DNA of 64,000 bases from Colletotrichum lupini (taxonomy: Eukaryota; Ascomycota; Sordariomycetes; Glomerellales; Glomerellaceae). Location of the stretch: the NCBI RefSeq assembly GCF_023278565.1, contig NC_064676.1, positions 5,580,001 to 5,644,000 of the forward strand. The letters run 5' to 3'. The notes under the pieces were generated by a model. It had not been told where the DNA came from, searched no databases, and saw only the letters and a program-made list of their open reading frames with translations. Position 1 is the first letter of the stretch, and every line of letters starts with the position of its first letter. The translations under genes were made by a program, and so were the position numbers. Shown here one piece after another: positions 1-11,499 of the stretch.

Positions 1-18
1 ATAATAGGGATACTAATA
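1..18 (+). repeat. 3' end of the 5' LTR
   Basis: These 18 nt match 6646-6663 at 15 positions. The three differences (position 1 a for g, and two t for c) are all of the CpA to TpA type or its complement, as expected if the two LTRs were identical and this one was hit by RIP. The rest of the 5' LTR lies before the window. Confidence 0.7.
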
Positions 19-1779
19 CTAATTAGTAATTAAATTTTATTATTATAGATTAGTAAAGTATTTCGTTATATAAAAGAGACGATTTCTTAATACTGTACGA
101 GATAAGAGATTTATACTAATTAACCTTATAAAAGTAAATAAAAAAAGAGGTAATTTTTAAATACTATATAAAATCGAGTAATCGTAGCCCTTTACTACTT
201 ATAAAAAGTTAACGTTTATTATATTAAACTACGTTAATTAATAAACCCGCTTAAGTAACTAGCCTTTTGCTATTACCCCGAGTAGCTTTTTTATTAAACG
301 ACTTTTCTATAGCCGGCCCGCGATTAGAAATTAACTAAGTAATAGAAAGGATTATTAATAAGCGATAATTACTTAACTATAATTAAGCTATAAAAAAGAC
401 TACCTAAAAGATATAAAATAGGGTACTAAGAGGCCGTAAAAAATAAGATCTCTAAAGTATTTAACCCTACTACGTATAAGTAATAAGTAGGTATTTTTAG
501 TAAATCCTTAAAATCTACGATTTTATAAAAAAGAGGGCTTAACTTTATTAACCGTACTTAACGGCCTATACAGTTCTTAATAGCCTATATAGCTCCTCTA
601 TAAACTACTTAGTATTTACTTTTAACTATTCTTATAAAATACTACCTTAAAAAAGGTAAGTTAAAGAAAGAAGCTATTTAGAGATTATAAAGAGCACGAG
701 GCTTAAGAGGCTAGAAATATACGGAATAATAAAAATTAATAACTAATAAAGATCTTAAGACTAATTACTATATCTTTTTATAGTAATATAAACGTTTACT
801 ACTACTATTATAAAAAAGAATTACTAAAACCTACCCTTTTATACTAAATAAAAAGGAGGATCTTAGTAAGTATAATAGTTAGTAATTTAAAAGGGTAGTA
901 ATAATCGCTAGAAATAATAAAAACGAGAGTAGCAGCGAGATAGTAAGAAGAAGCGGGAATCTCTTAGACCTTAATAAATTCGTTAAGTAGTAAAAGTATA
1001 GATATATTACGACTAGTGCGCGGATTAAATATATTTTTATTAAGATTAAATACGTTAATAACCGCTAATACGGGTATAAGCTAGAGCACGACTTTTAATA
1101 AGTTAGGGTAAAAAAAAAAAGGACGAAACCCGATTTTAAATAGAATCCTAATCCTTTATAAATAAGTAAATATTAACCCGGACTATTAGGGGACGTAAAT
1201 ATATAGAATTATAAATTAGCTTAATAATAAGTAAATTAACGTAGTATTAATCTATTTAACTAAGGTTTATAAAAAAAAGGGGCTATAGGGGTAACCCCTA
1301 TTTTATAAAATTATAGATAACCTTAGCTATTAGCTAGATAAATAGTTCGTAAGCGTAAGCCTAGGAATTATAAAAGTAGTTAATAAATTCCTTTACGGGC
1401 GAGGGGTATTATTAGCGTAATTATAATCGTAAGAGCTATATAAAATACTAGTAACGATAATTATAGAAGAGGAATTCGTATTATAAAACTAAATATAGGT
1501 TAATAAAGCGTATAATTACTTTAATAAATTTAAAAAAAGGGTAAACGACTTAGATTTCTTCCCTATAATTACTAATAGAAATCTATTATTATAAAAAGAT
1601 ATACTGGGGTAAAATATAGTACTAGAAGTACGATAATTAATAATTCTACTTATTTTAATCTATAACTCGTTACTATTACTAATATAAAATTCGGTACTAA
1701 TTAGCTAATAAGAAAAGAGGTAAACGACCTAAAGTTACTAACAATACGTAATAACATAAGGATCGTATATAAATACTAA

Positions 1780-2640
1780 AAATTTAATAGTAAATACGAG
1801 GCAATTTATAGACCTTAAAAAGATCTTCCTAAAAAAGAAATTATACTCTAAGGGGAAGTATAAGGTCTTATAAAAAACCCTAATAATATTTTATAATTAT
1901 TACGAAAAAGTCGGAATTAGGGAATATTAGTACTATTTATTAATTAATATCGTACTTATAAAAAAAGCCTTTAATTATTATTACAAAGCGGTATATAATC
2001 TCGATCGAAATAACTTTTTTAATATAATTAACGCAATCCGAAGCTATTTCGAGACTTATAATAAGAACTTAGAGCTCCTATTTAAGTTATGAGCGATTTC
2101 TTTTATATTTATAGCTAGGATAATAGAAAGTAAATTATAAGTAAAGATCCTTAAAGGGCTTATTAATTAAATTAATAAACTAACGAAAACCTAGCTAAAT
2201 AAGGGGATAAATAAGCGGAAAGTCGGATATTTTTATACCGTAATCTAGTATATATTAGAGGTAAAAATAACCTTATACTAGGCACTTGAAAATTATAAAA
2301 CGCTTTACTCGAGGCTAAGATCTAGTTTTAATATTAAAACGAAAATACTGCGCTAAACTTATTTCTAAGCGTATAATAGCCCTTATTAGTAATATTAAGT
2401 TAATTAAACGTATAAAAAAAAAAAAAAAGAGGCTAGATATAATAATCGCTAGTAAAGAGGCCTAGATTTATTAAATAAGTAAAGATTTAACTTACAGGTA
2501 GGGTAATAAAAGAAGTAATACTATATTTATAAAAAGGATAAATATTAATTAAGTAACTACTCTGAAAAAGAGCGTACTAAATCGTATAAATAGTATAAAA
2601 AGTCGAGGGTAATAAATAATAAAACTAGCCTTTATTAGTT
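1780..2640 (+). pseudogene. Copia gag remnant
   Basis: The conceptual frame around 1860-2470 keeps the spacing of a fungal Copia gag, including an IRSYFE-like segment near 2035-2052. A CxxC...H-type zinc knuckle is degraded to Tyr/Ser at about 2515-2560. There are many in-frame TAA/TAG codons at expected Gln/Trp positions. Related coding texture reaches upstream to about 1200, but I could not define a start. It is non-functional. Confidence 0.6.
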
Positions 2641-3239
2641 TAACTAATTCTTTATTATATATAAGGGTAGATCCGGGGGTACAGAACCTAGTAACGGTAG
2701 CTAAAGTAATAGCTTAAAGTATATACCCCCTATAAGAAATTTAAAAAATAAAAAAAATCTTACCCCCTATACTAACGAATTAAATTATAACGAAATTAAT
2801 AATATTAACTACTCTTTTTTTACCCCGTTAGCCTCTAAAGGATATATAAGGCTAAACGAATAAAGGGTAGTAAAAGCTCTTAATAAGTAAGCTTTTATTT
2901 ATAAATAGTAAGGGAAGGTCCTTTAGATAACGGATATAGAGGTAGTTAAAAGGGTAAATTTAATAAGGCTAAAGCCTATTCTCTTAATAATTAAAAAAAA
3001 GATACTATCTCTCTTAATATTTAAAAAAAAAAATATAGTACTAAGTATATCTAGGGGTAGCTAGAGGGGTCCTTTTTATACTACTTAAATCCCTCAAATA
3101 TTAAGCTTATATAAGTATTTTATACGAATAAAAAGTACGGCCTAGATAATTTCTATAAGATTATTTTAAATACTAGAGTATCGTAATAGTTAACTAAAGG
3201 AAAAGGGTAATTTTAAGCGCTATAAAAGATTGTACTAAT

Positions 3240-6200
3240 AATACTTAATATATTAATAGCGGGTATTATAAAAATTAGTTTCGGCCTAGGTAAGGAAATC
3301 GTCGCCCTAGGTATAATAAAAATAAAAACGCACTTTAGAATAATAACTTTCTATATTTTACTCGTTAATACCCTATTTCTCTTATATTTAAAAGATATAG
3401 ATTAACTAAGTATTATATTTAATAATATAAGGAATAAAATCTCTAGTAATAAGCACTTTAAAATAGTTAAACAATAATAGGGGTATATATTTATAAAGCT
3501 TATTAATAATACGAAGTTAATTAATTACTTAATAAAAAGTAAGTTTAGAAGACTATACTAAAGATTTAGGTACCCGTTAGTTACGAGGCTATATAACCTC
3601 TTAAAGTAATTAAATAATAATAATATTAAAATAGGGGCGCTAGAGTAGTTAACGAAAGTATATTATTAATATTAAATAAATGCGCAGAGCCCACGCAGAT
3701 TTAAGTTTAAATTACGTAATAAGCTTAACTTTAATTAAGAAATCGTTGTTAATATTTTCTATTTAAATAGTTAGTTAGTACTATATATAATCAACGTAGC
3801 TATATCTTTCTAAGTAGGGTAATTCCTTTAGGATTTATAAGTAAAGATAGTATAAGTAGCCCTATAAAAAAGCTAAATTAATATATATTAAGGACCGCTA
3901 GACGGTATTAGAACTAACGTTAATACTAGCTTTAAGTTAGTAAAATTTAGAGATAATACGATAGCTTATAGTATATAGCTAAAAGTCGTACTTATTAAAG
4001 CGTACTATAGTATTAAAAAAGTAAAAAGGGTATACTAGTAGTTAAAAAGGGCGTTTAAAATTATTAAAGAGGAAAATCCGGATTTTATTAATAACAAATA
4101 CCTCTAAATAGTACTTAAATACTATAACGATACTATAGGGCCTAACGGACTTATACTAACGTTATTAATATTTAGAGTATATTTAAAAACGACTTTAACT
4201 TTATTACTATTACTAAGTATAAGCTAACGAGCCTAAGTAATTAAAAAAGTAATATAGGTACTGCGCGAAGTAAATATAAAAAAATAAGTTAATAAAGTAA
4301 TTACTATATATAATAGGCCCGATATAGGGGATAATCTAGATATATTACTAAATTCGGATATATAAGTATAGTACGAAATTACTTAATAATAGGCTAAGCT
4401 ATATAAGTTAATTTTTATTAACGAGCGCTCTTATATAGTTATAAAAGATCGTAACTAGCTACTCGAAGTATTAATTATAGTAGTTAGACCGTATTATATA
4501 AATCCTAACGAGGTAATTTCTAACTTATAAAAAAAAGAAGAGCTAGGGGAAACTATATAACCCGTAGTAGAGGTATAGGAAATTATCCTTAATAAAATCG
4601 TCGTAGTAATACTAATAGATAACGAGGAAAAGGAAATTACTAAAAGGGTACTAATACTACTAGTAAGACGTTATAAAAAACTACGATAGTAAGCCCTAAC
4701 GTAGTAATTTATTACTAGTAACGAGGTAATTAATACTTTTTATATAGTAAAAGAGAAAGCTAATTTCGAACTAGTAGTTAAACTATATAAAAAAGGTATA
4801 ATTATAATTATTAAAAAACCGTATAAAGGATTAGATCGTATTGAAGTAAACACTTTTCGTAATCAAAGGGTCTATTAATTTATCTTATACGACTTAGAAA
4901 AATATATAAACCTCTATATATTTAAATTATAAATAGTTCGTAAGATTAAAAAGAAAAGAATACCCTAGCTGTACGAAAAGTTTAAATACGTAATTTAGGG
5001 ATATAGTAACGTTAAAAAGGCGACGCTATTTATATAATCGCTTATTATATAGCGCTATAGCTAACGATTAATAATAATACTAATAGTATCGTTATAAAAA
5101 AAGGGATATAAGATTTAGAGCTATAATATTACCTAGGCCTATACCTAATTAGCCATAGGGCTTATAAGGAAAATCCTAGCCTATTTACTAAAAAAAATAG
5201 CTAGTAAATACTTAAAAAGTATAATTATTAAAGTACTTAAGCCACTATATAGGCTCGTAAAATCGGGTACCTATTAGTAAGCTACTTATTACGATTTTTA
5301 TATTAATTAATTATTAATAATTACTTTTACGTATAACCCGTGCTTACTAGTTATAGAGTACGAAGGTAACTAATTTAGGATTATTAGAATATAGATTAAC
5401 GATATATTAGGCCTATTTAATATTAATTTTATAAAGAAAGAGGATAAGGAGCTTTAGAAAGCGGGCTTCGTAATAAAACTAAAAAAGGTCCTTATAATAA
5501 ATACTCCCTTAGTATTTAATAATAAGATTCTTATAATTAAAAAGGAAACCGTCGTTTTTTAATAAAAGGGGTAAGGTAAGAAAATCAACCTCGTTAATCT
5601 AAATATAACTAATATTAAGAAATAATATAAAGTTAAGCTTGCGCGAGGGGTATATATTATAAGTATTTATTAGCCCGAAATAACGTTTAATTACGCTAGG
5701 GTAGCATAAATTATAAATTTAACTAAACGAGATATTAAAGTACTTAATAAATAGCTTAAGTAATAATAAATAAATCTTAATCGAGGTCTCGTTTACTACT
5801 TAATTAACCTTATAATTAGTAAGCTCTACGTTTTCGTTAATAAGTTATTTACGAATAATAATAACCTTATTTCGTAATTAAGGTATATTATTATCCTAGT
5901 TAACGAGAGTATAGGTAAGAGCGAATTTACTATATATAGTAATATAATTTACTACTTATTAACTAAAAATAAGTAAGTAACGAGAAGTATATTAATATTA
6001 GAGGTTTATAATATAATTAACGGCGTTAACCTCTCCTATATAATTTTAATAATATTAAAAAAGATTACTAATTGAATTAGCTTTTTACTTATTTTAATAG
6101 TTATTTATACCGATTCTTACTCGTTATACGAATACTTTATTAAATTAAGAATAATAAAGGAAAAGAGGCTTATAATTAATATTATAGCCCTTAGGTAATC

Positions 6201-6290
6201 GTATAAAAGGCGCGAAATACTTAAGATTTATTAAATTAATAATAAAAATAACCTCGTAAACACTTTTATAAACGTAGTACTAAATAAGGG
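3240..6290 (+). pseudogene. Copia pol remnant (protease, integrase, RT, RNase H)
   Basis: Domains recognisable through the RIP mutations are: the protease C-terminal part near 3330-3440 (FLLYLKDID-like); the GAG-pre-integrase RRLY-x-RF-x-(H/Y)P box at about 3550-3600; the integrase core at about 3640-4100; the reverse transcriptase N-terminal half at about 4950-5340, with an LYEKFK...Q(S)P-like start and a PLYRLV-x-SGTY segment; and RNase H at about 5950-6260, with TRSIL..EVYN and CTDSYSLYE-like segments. Domain order and strand are those of Ty1/Copia (integrase before RT), not Gypsy. Stops occur throughout and no product is expected. Confidence 0.75.
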
Positions 6291-6452
6291 ATTAGAGTAA
6301 TTCGTAAATAATAAAAAAGTTATTATACGAATAGAGGGATAGGTTATATAAAAAGAGTAGAGAAAAAGGGGAAAAGGAGACGACTTAGTAAACGGGCCCG
6401 AGGTTAGATTATACCTCTAACTATAGTAGCTAAATTAATAAAAAAAAGAGAA

Positions 6453-6663
6453 AGTTAGTATTAAATTAGAAATTTAATTTAATTATAATATATAGCCGAC
6501 TATATAAGGGCTAATTAGGGGCCCTATTTATAATTATTATAGCTAGCTTAACTTACGGTTAGAACCTCCTTTTTATACTTATTACGTAGATATTTATATA
6601 ATTTAATTAATCTCTTTGTCAACTACGGTTCGAACTAACTACCCTGTAATAGGGATACCAACA
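6453..6663 (+). repeat. 3' LTR (about 211 bp)
   Basis: The start is inferred from a purine-rich run at about 6439-6452 (polypurine-tract-like), followed by a RIP-altered copy of a TGTTGGTAT-type LTR start. The end is set by ATACCAACA at 6655-6663, which is the inverted counterpart of that start. The last 60 nt still contain intact CA dinucleotides, so RIP tails off inside the LTR. The end is better supported than the start. Confidence 0.6.
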
Positions 6664-7565
6664 GAAACATTACAATGCACTCAGCTTAACCAAGCAATTC
6701 ACCTTGACAAGCAGCACGCCACATATGGTTTGCATCGGGTAGAGTAGTCTCAACTGAACTAATATCACTATCACATCTATTGGCCTCGGTCTAGGTTACG
6801 ACGGATTCTTCAGCCGCACAAAGTCACCGAAACCAGCAGCCTGGTGTAAGGTTCGGTGTGGCTGGCTGATTGGAAACAATACCCAGATATTTCTATTTCG
6901 TCAGCTGATCGCCTTCACGAACCCATGACTGTATGTCTCCTTCTTTGGGATAATGCTATGTAGAACCGTCACTGGACCAGTCACTTCATCAACCATCACA
7001 CTCTCGATCCCGGGCCAACTTGCTCAGCCGTGGTCCAGAAGTGTTACGATTTGAGCCACGCCGTATCTTCAGGTCGGGCAGACTCAGACGCCTTTCCCCG
7101 TTTAGAATCTGCAGAGACGGCACGAGACGAAGTACCGACGTTTGCACACAAAACGCTACCAAATAATTCAAGGGTTGCAGAGTACGTAGTCTGTACTGAG
7201 AAAAAACGATTAATTAGCAACACAATTCCAAACCCGGACACGAAAGTCAGCATTATAAGTGAAGTAGCTCACCCTTTCCTATTGTACAACCAAAAGTGCT
7301 AAAACGCCTTTTCATTTACCTCTCTCGGATATAGAACTTGGTACGCAGACTACGATTTTGGTCCAAATCTTATGTCTGGCTGACAACTTCAAGTAAATCA
7401 GATTCTCTCCACAAGAGGCCGCCTCAGACCTTTGTGCCTTCCGCCGCTTTCGGGTTGTAGCAGCCCTGTCGAGATAACAAACTCCACCTCGAACGATCTC
7501 GTAAGTGTTTTAAGGCATTGATATCCTAGTGTTTATTAAATGGGGGCTAAGCGGCTATAGGCAAG
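6664..7565. other. Intergenic, upstream of the C58-like gene
   Basis: This is normal-composition DNA between the retrotransposon edge and the next start codon. Short open frames overlap one another on both strands at 6989-7302 and look incidental. I see no RNA gene. The segment presumably carries the promoter of the gene at 7566, but I cannot name a convincing core element. Confidence 0.5.
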
Positions 7566-8279
7566 ATGCAGTCGAATGCAAGCTTCGATATTGCAGACAA
7601 ATATGCGAGTATAGTTCCTGGCCCTACCGTCCTTGAGCTCCTCACCGAGTTCAAGCAAGAGGAATTTCTCAAGAAATGTCTGAACCCCAAGTCTCTGCCG
7701 AACAAGTTGAGCAAACCTTTGCTTGAGGATCACCATGCAGAAGGGGCAGCTGAAGGAGTCTGCTCGGCTGCGGTGATGCACTGGCTTGATACCGGCGCCG
7801 TCCCTCCTCCCACCGAGGAAATGGCTGCAGGGCTAGCCCGAGTTCAAGGCTCCTTTGAGGCTGACACTGAGCGGGATTACTGGAAATTGTGCAGCAACCT
7901 ATCAAAATCTTCCAAGAACCTCAAGGAACCTGTCAAAGACAGCAAGGGCTTAGATCTCAACATCATGCAAACTTTTATCAACTATTTGCTTGACAACTCG
8001 GGTAAAATCAACACAAAGTTCAAGCTTTTCCTCATCCTTGGGTTCGTGGATGGCTCTGCCCATGCAGTTGGCTGGAATCTGGGAACCAAAAGCTTCTTCG
8101 ATCCCAATTATGGCGTTTGGAGGATCAAGACTCCTGATCCCAAGAGTGGCATTTGGAAGATGATACCTTTTGCCAATGGCCCTGATGCTGCCACAGACAT
8201 CGCATACTCAATTTCTGGTTTGAATGAGATTCGCAGTAAATATGGAGCCAAAGTCTCTATCAAAGCCATCACTTTCTAA
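7566..8279 (+). CDS. YopT/AvrPphB-like (peptidase C58) cysteine protease homolog
   Basis: This is an intronless 237-aa protein. Three segments match the catalytic triad layout of clan CA peptidase family C58: GVCSAAVMHWL with Cys66, SAHAVGWNL with His166, and FFDPNYGVW with Asp179. The spacing (about 100 residues from Cys to His, 13 from His to Asp) is close to that of the bacterial family, and the FFDPN(F/Y)G segment is especially characteristic. Bacterial members are cysteine proteases injected into host cells. What the fungal protein cuts is unknown. No signal peptide is apparent: the N-terminus is polar, and the hydrophobic stretch LFLILGF lies at 155-161 inside the domain. The start is the first ATG of the frame, and the Cys box lies well inside the protein. 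It sits 0.9 kb from a RIP-destroyed transposon, a usual setting for fast-evolving or acquired genes. Activity, secretion and horizontal origin are inferences. Confidence 0.65.
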   Translation: MQSNASFDIADKYASIVPGPTVLELLTEFKQEEFLKKCLNPKSLPNKLSKPLLEDHHAEGAAEGVCSAAVMHWLDTGAVPPPTEEMAAGLARVQGSFEADTERDYWKLCSNLSKSSKNLKEPVKDSKGLDLNIMQTFINYLLDNSGKINTKFKLFLILGFVDGSAHAVGWNLGTKSFFDPNYGVWRIKTPDPKSGIWKMIPFANGPDAATDIAYSISGLNEIRSKYGAKVSIKAITF

Positions 8280-11200
8280 TCTGTTTGAGAAAGAACTGTC
8301 CTGTAGAATACTTAACTCTAGATTTGGTATTGTTCTCATGAACATTTAGGAGCCAAAACAATTTGATAGAACGAGTTAAGAACAATTCCCATGGTTCTCG
8401 GATAGTGAGCTGCAGTGGGCAGCGATACATTCAGTAACATTGTAACCTAATAATAATATCTAGATCAGCATCTTCTTTCGACGAATCACGTTGATTGGGT
8501 TCATTCTAAACGGCTCAATTGTCGTCCTGGATTTTGTAGACAGACGCGTTATTCTGTTGCTCGCATTTGAGTTCTCCAAGAGGACAAGCAATCACCAGAT
8601 CAAGCCTGGCCAACGTACCTAATACGTACTCCCGAGGACCGCTTGCAAGTAGAGGACCTCCGGTCGGATAGGATGCGGCACAGTCAGATCTCTCCCACCG
8701 ACCCGGATTCGTCCCACTGAACCGCCGTATCAAGCAAGTGGTTTAAAGGTGTCCCACCCGGAATGTCTCACCGGGTACCCAGAGTCTAAATTAAGGTGGC
8801 CGATTTTTGTTCGGCCCTGCTCCGGATCCCGGTGATGTAGAGTGGCCTACATCTAAATATCAACGCCTTTCTAACAATCCGTCCCGACATTATACTAGCC
8901 AGCGACTTAGCGACCTAACGACTTGCGACTGGCACAGTCCTTATCGACCGACCTTTCAAAATACTATTCGAGGGAGCCGAATCAGGGATACAGTCGAGCA
9001 CCGTGACTACTTGTTGGAAGATTGCCCGTCTCTGAGGTACAGTACACTGGTAGCACACAATAGGGATCATGCGATGTCAAGCCAACCTATTGTCTCCCAT
9101 AGACTAGGAGTCATCCCCGCTCAGCTTTCACGAACCCGATCAATCGGTTCTGACACCGTGACAAACCCTCTAGCGATGCAACCCGGGCATTAGTCGGCGT
9201 CCAGCTTGCTTCTCCAAAGAGTCCCGAGGGGACGGAGCATGAACACGCAGAATCAACAGACGACATTTGTTTGAGATGCCACGGAGAAAGTTTCACAGGA
9301 TTGAAAGCTGGAACCCCCGGGCCCCTGTCACCCCACGACCTTTCCAGGAAGAAGGGGCATACCTGTGACCAATGCGGGTGAGGTGGCATTTGACAAGATG
9401 TTGAAACGCAGGTTCACCATCGTCATTGGAGGATAGAAATCCGTACACCTGATTGTACCATGATGTTTCCTCTACACTGCAGAGTACGAAGTATTCGGGC
9501 GGAAAACATGCAGCTAATTATTAATACCCGCTGGGCTGACCTGCATCGGATTGCGCCGCCATCAGCCGCCCAGGGACGAATCTGCATGCAGTCCGCCTGA
9601 TTGACGCCCGAGATCGTAAGGCGTTCTATTTTGCCATGTGCATGATGCACCTTCGACGCAGGGGGAGGGAAGCGGGAATGCATAGAACAAACATTGTTCG
9701 ATCGAAGGGGATTGCCCGCCTGCAAACAGGAATTGGAGTGATCGCGTGGCACAACAAGGCGAACAAAGAGAATGATCCCAGAGACACACGTGGTATGAGA
9801 TTCAGGAACGCCCCAAACCCAAAACACCGGATGAGAAAACGGTCTCAGAGGGGATGGGGGGAAGAAGTGCTTGCTTGCTTGCTGCTTCTGGTGGATGGTG
9901 TACGGACTACGAAGTACTACGTACCAGCCTGACCATGGAACCGGGAATCAGGGCCGAGTGGGCGATGCGACGGGGATAGCGTCATCGCTTGGTGTTGAAC
10001 TTGAACCCGCCAGACCGGATGCACTTGGTTCCATTTGCCAGGCATGCTTTGCCTAAGTAGCGTGAAGCGTGAAGCGTCGCTGGAAGTCTCCATGTCTTGA
10101 GTCTTTGGGCTTTCACTCTGGAATCGGGAAACTGTTGCAGAGTAAAAATGTGTGAGTCTCACTCGCTCTCCGCACAGTGAGACACCATGCACCAAGAAAA
10201 ACGTTGTCGTAAGGCATCAATTGAAATTCACCATCCCAAGACGGGTTACGAGTTTGACGCAGAACTAGACAAAATAGGAAGAAGGCGAGGAAAATCTTTT
10301 TGCAGCTTTGCGCCGTTGCGGGCGTTATGAGTCCTTGTTCCTGGAACCTATTCCTGGTTCCTGGGGTTGGTGTTTGGTCGCTTAGAGGACGATCAACTGT
10401 CGCCAAACAGGGGCAGCCAACCACAGTTTACGGGTTGCCAGCGTCGCTTCTCGAAGAGCAAACACCATCTTGGATCGATTGATTGATTGCGGCCCAGCCT
10501 ACTGGGTGAGAGGTGGTGGTGGTGGTGGTGGGAAGCGGGCGTTAGGCCGAAAAGAAATAGGTGGCTGCAACTATCAACGTTTTTCAAGTTGTACTTTACG
10601 GATAGACGAGCAGCCAATGCGACGCAATACGACACACGTTTACAACAAACGTCCTCCGCTCAGCCGCTGCAAGGCGAAAGGGGAAAAAAAAGAGGTCGGC
10701 CCCCATGACGAACATGAAGACATTGTAAAAAGTTGACAGACATCTCGGACAGCCCGATATGCAAGGGTGAAAATCTTCACAAGCAGATTGCACAAGTCTC
10801 CACGTTCATTTATCGCAGTGAGAAAGCAGAGAGGATTCGGAGAATAAGAAGGAAAGAAGGAGTGGAAGAATAATAGATTCGAGATTCGAATGTGGACCAC
10901 TGACCGCGGCTCTCGGATCCATTCTCCTTTCAAAAAAACAAGCGCCGTCTTGCAATTATTCTGCATCGGAATGGAGTACGGGTCCGTAACATGGCATGTC
11001 CAATAAATAAACATGCAATATTATTTCGCTGTTTTAGTGTTGAGTTGTCCGCAATCTCATTTCAACCCACCTACGCGGTATTGCTGTGAAGGCCCCCCCC
11101 CCCGGGTCTCCTCCGGCCTCTGCACTGACAAAGATCCCGGACGGTGGACGGAGCACCTAGCGGGCCAGCAGCATCTTTGACATTTGCAGTAGCAGGGCAG

Positions 11201-11499
11201 CAGCAGTGGTACCCTGCAGATATTGTGGTTTTTTTCTTCTTTCTGCGCAGCACGGGCATCTCCAGAAACAGACGACATTTCCATTCTTGTTTATTGAAAA
11301 GGGTCAAGGAGCGGGAAAAAAAAAAAGGGAGAGCAGTTTTTTACTTGATATTGACGAAACAATCAGAGACGCATCAGGAAGGGGCGGAAAGGGGGAAATC
11401 AACACGGAGGGAAGGAAGGCAGGAAGGAGGGAAGGAGGCAGGCAGGTTTGTCTGCACCTTCTTCCCCGAGGCCGAGTGACAGGTACGTATACATACACA
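8280..11499. other. Gene-free intergenic region
   Basis: Several 60-130 codon frames occur on both strands (for example 8807-9193 and 9423-9827), but they overlap, lack family resemblance and have no splice-site support, so I read them as chance. The region holds a (GGT)n tract near 10511-10531 and a C-run near 11092-11104. I see no RNA gene. Confidence 0.5.
10511..10531. repeat. GGT microsatellite
   Basis: This is a perfect trinucleotide tract of about seven units in non-coding DNA. Confidence 0.8.

Larger units (their letters stand above)
1..6663 (+). mobile_element. RIP-destroyed Ty1/Copia LTR retrotransposon
   Basis: The block is extremely AT-rich and has no open frame of useful length on either strand. 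CpA and TpG are almost absent while CpG, CpT and CpC persist, which is the signature of saturated repeat-induced point mutation (CpA to TpA on both strands). Read in the + direction, conceptual codons still follow a Ty1/Copia polyprotein in order: gag with a degraded zinc knuckle, protease, GAG-pre-integrase, integrase, reverse transcriptase and RNase H. Gln codons appear as TAA/TAG, which explains the lack of ORFs. The 3' LTR ends at 6663 and sequence composition returns to normal within a few bases. The 5' LTR is cut by the window edge, only its last 18 nt being present. The element cannot encode any function now. Confidence 0.9.

Noticed and set aside
1..1200. Possible second transposon (DNA transposase) remnant before the Copia gag
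   Set aside because: RIP has erased too much to recognise any transposase motif; kept as part of the Copia element's 5' region.
6621..6640. GGTTCGAACT string suggesting a tRNA T-loop
   Set aside because: It lies inside the 3' LTR and no cloverleaf forms around it.
8807..9193. 128-codon open frame in the intergenic region
   Set aside because: No domain, signal peptide or splice support; composition looks random and the opposite strand is equally open nearby.
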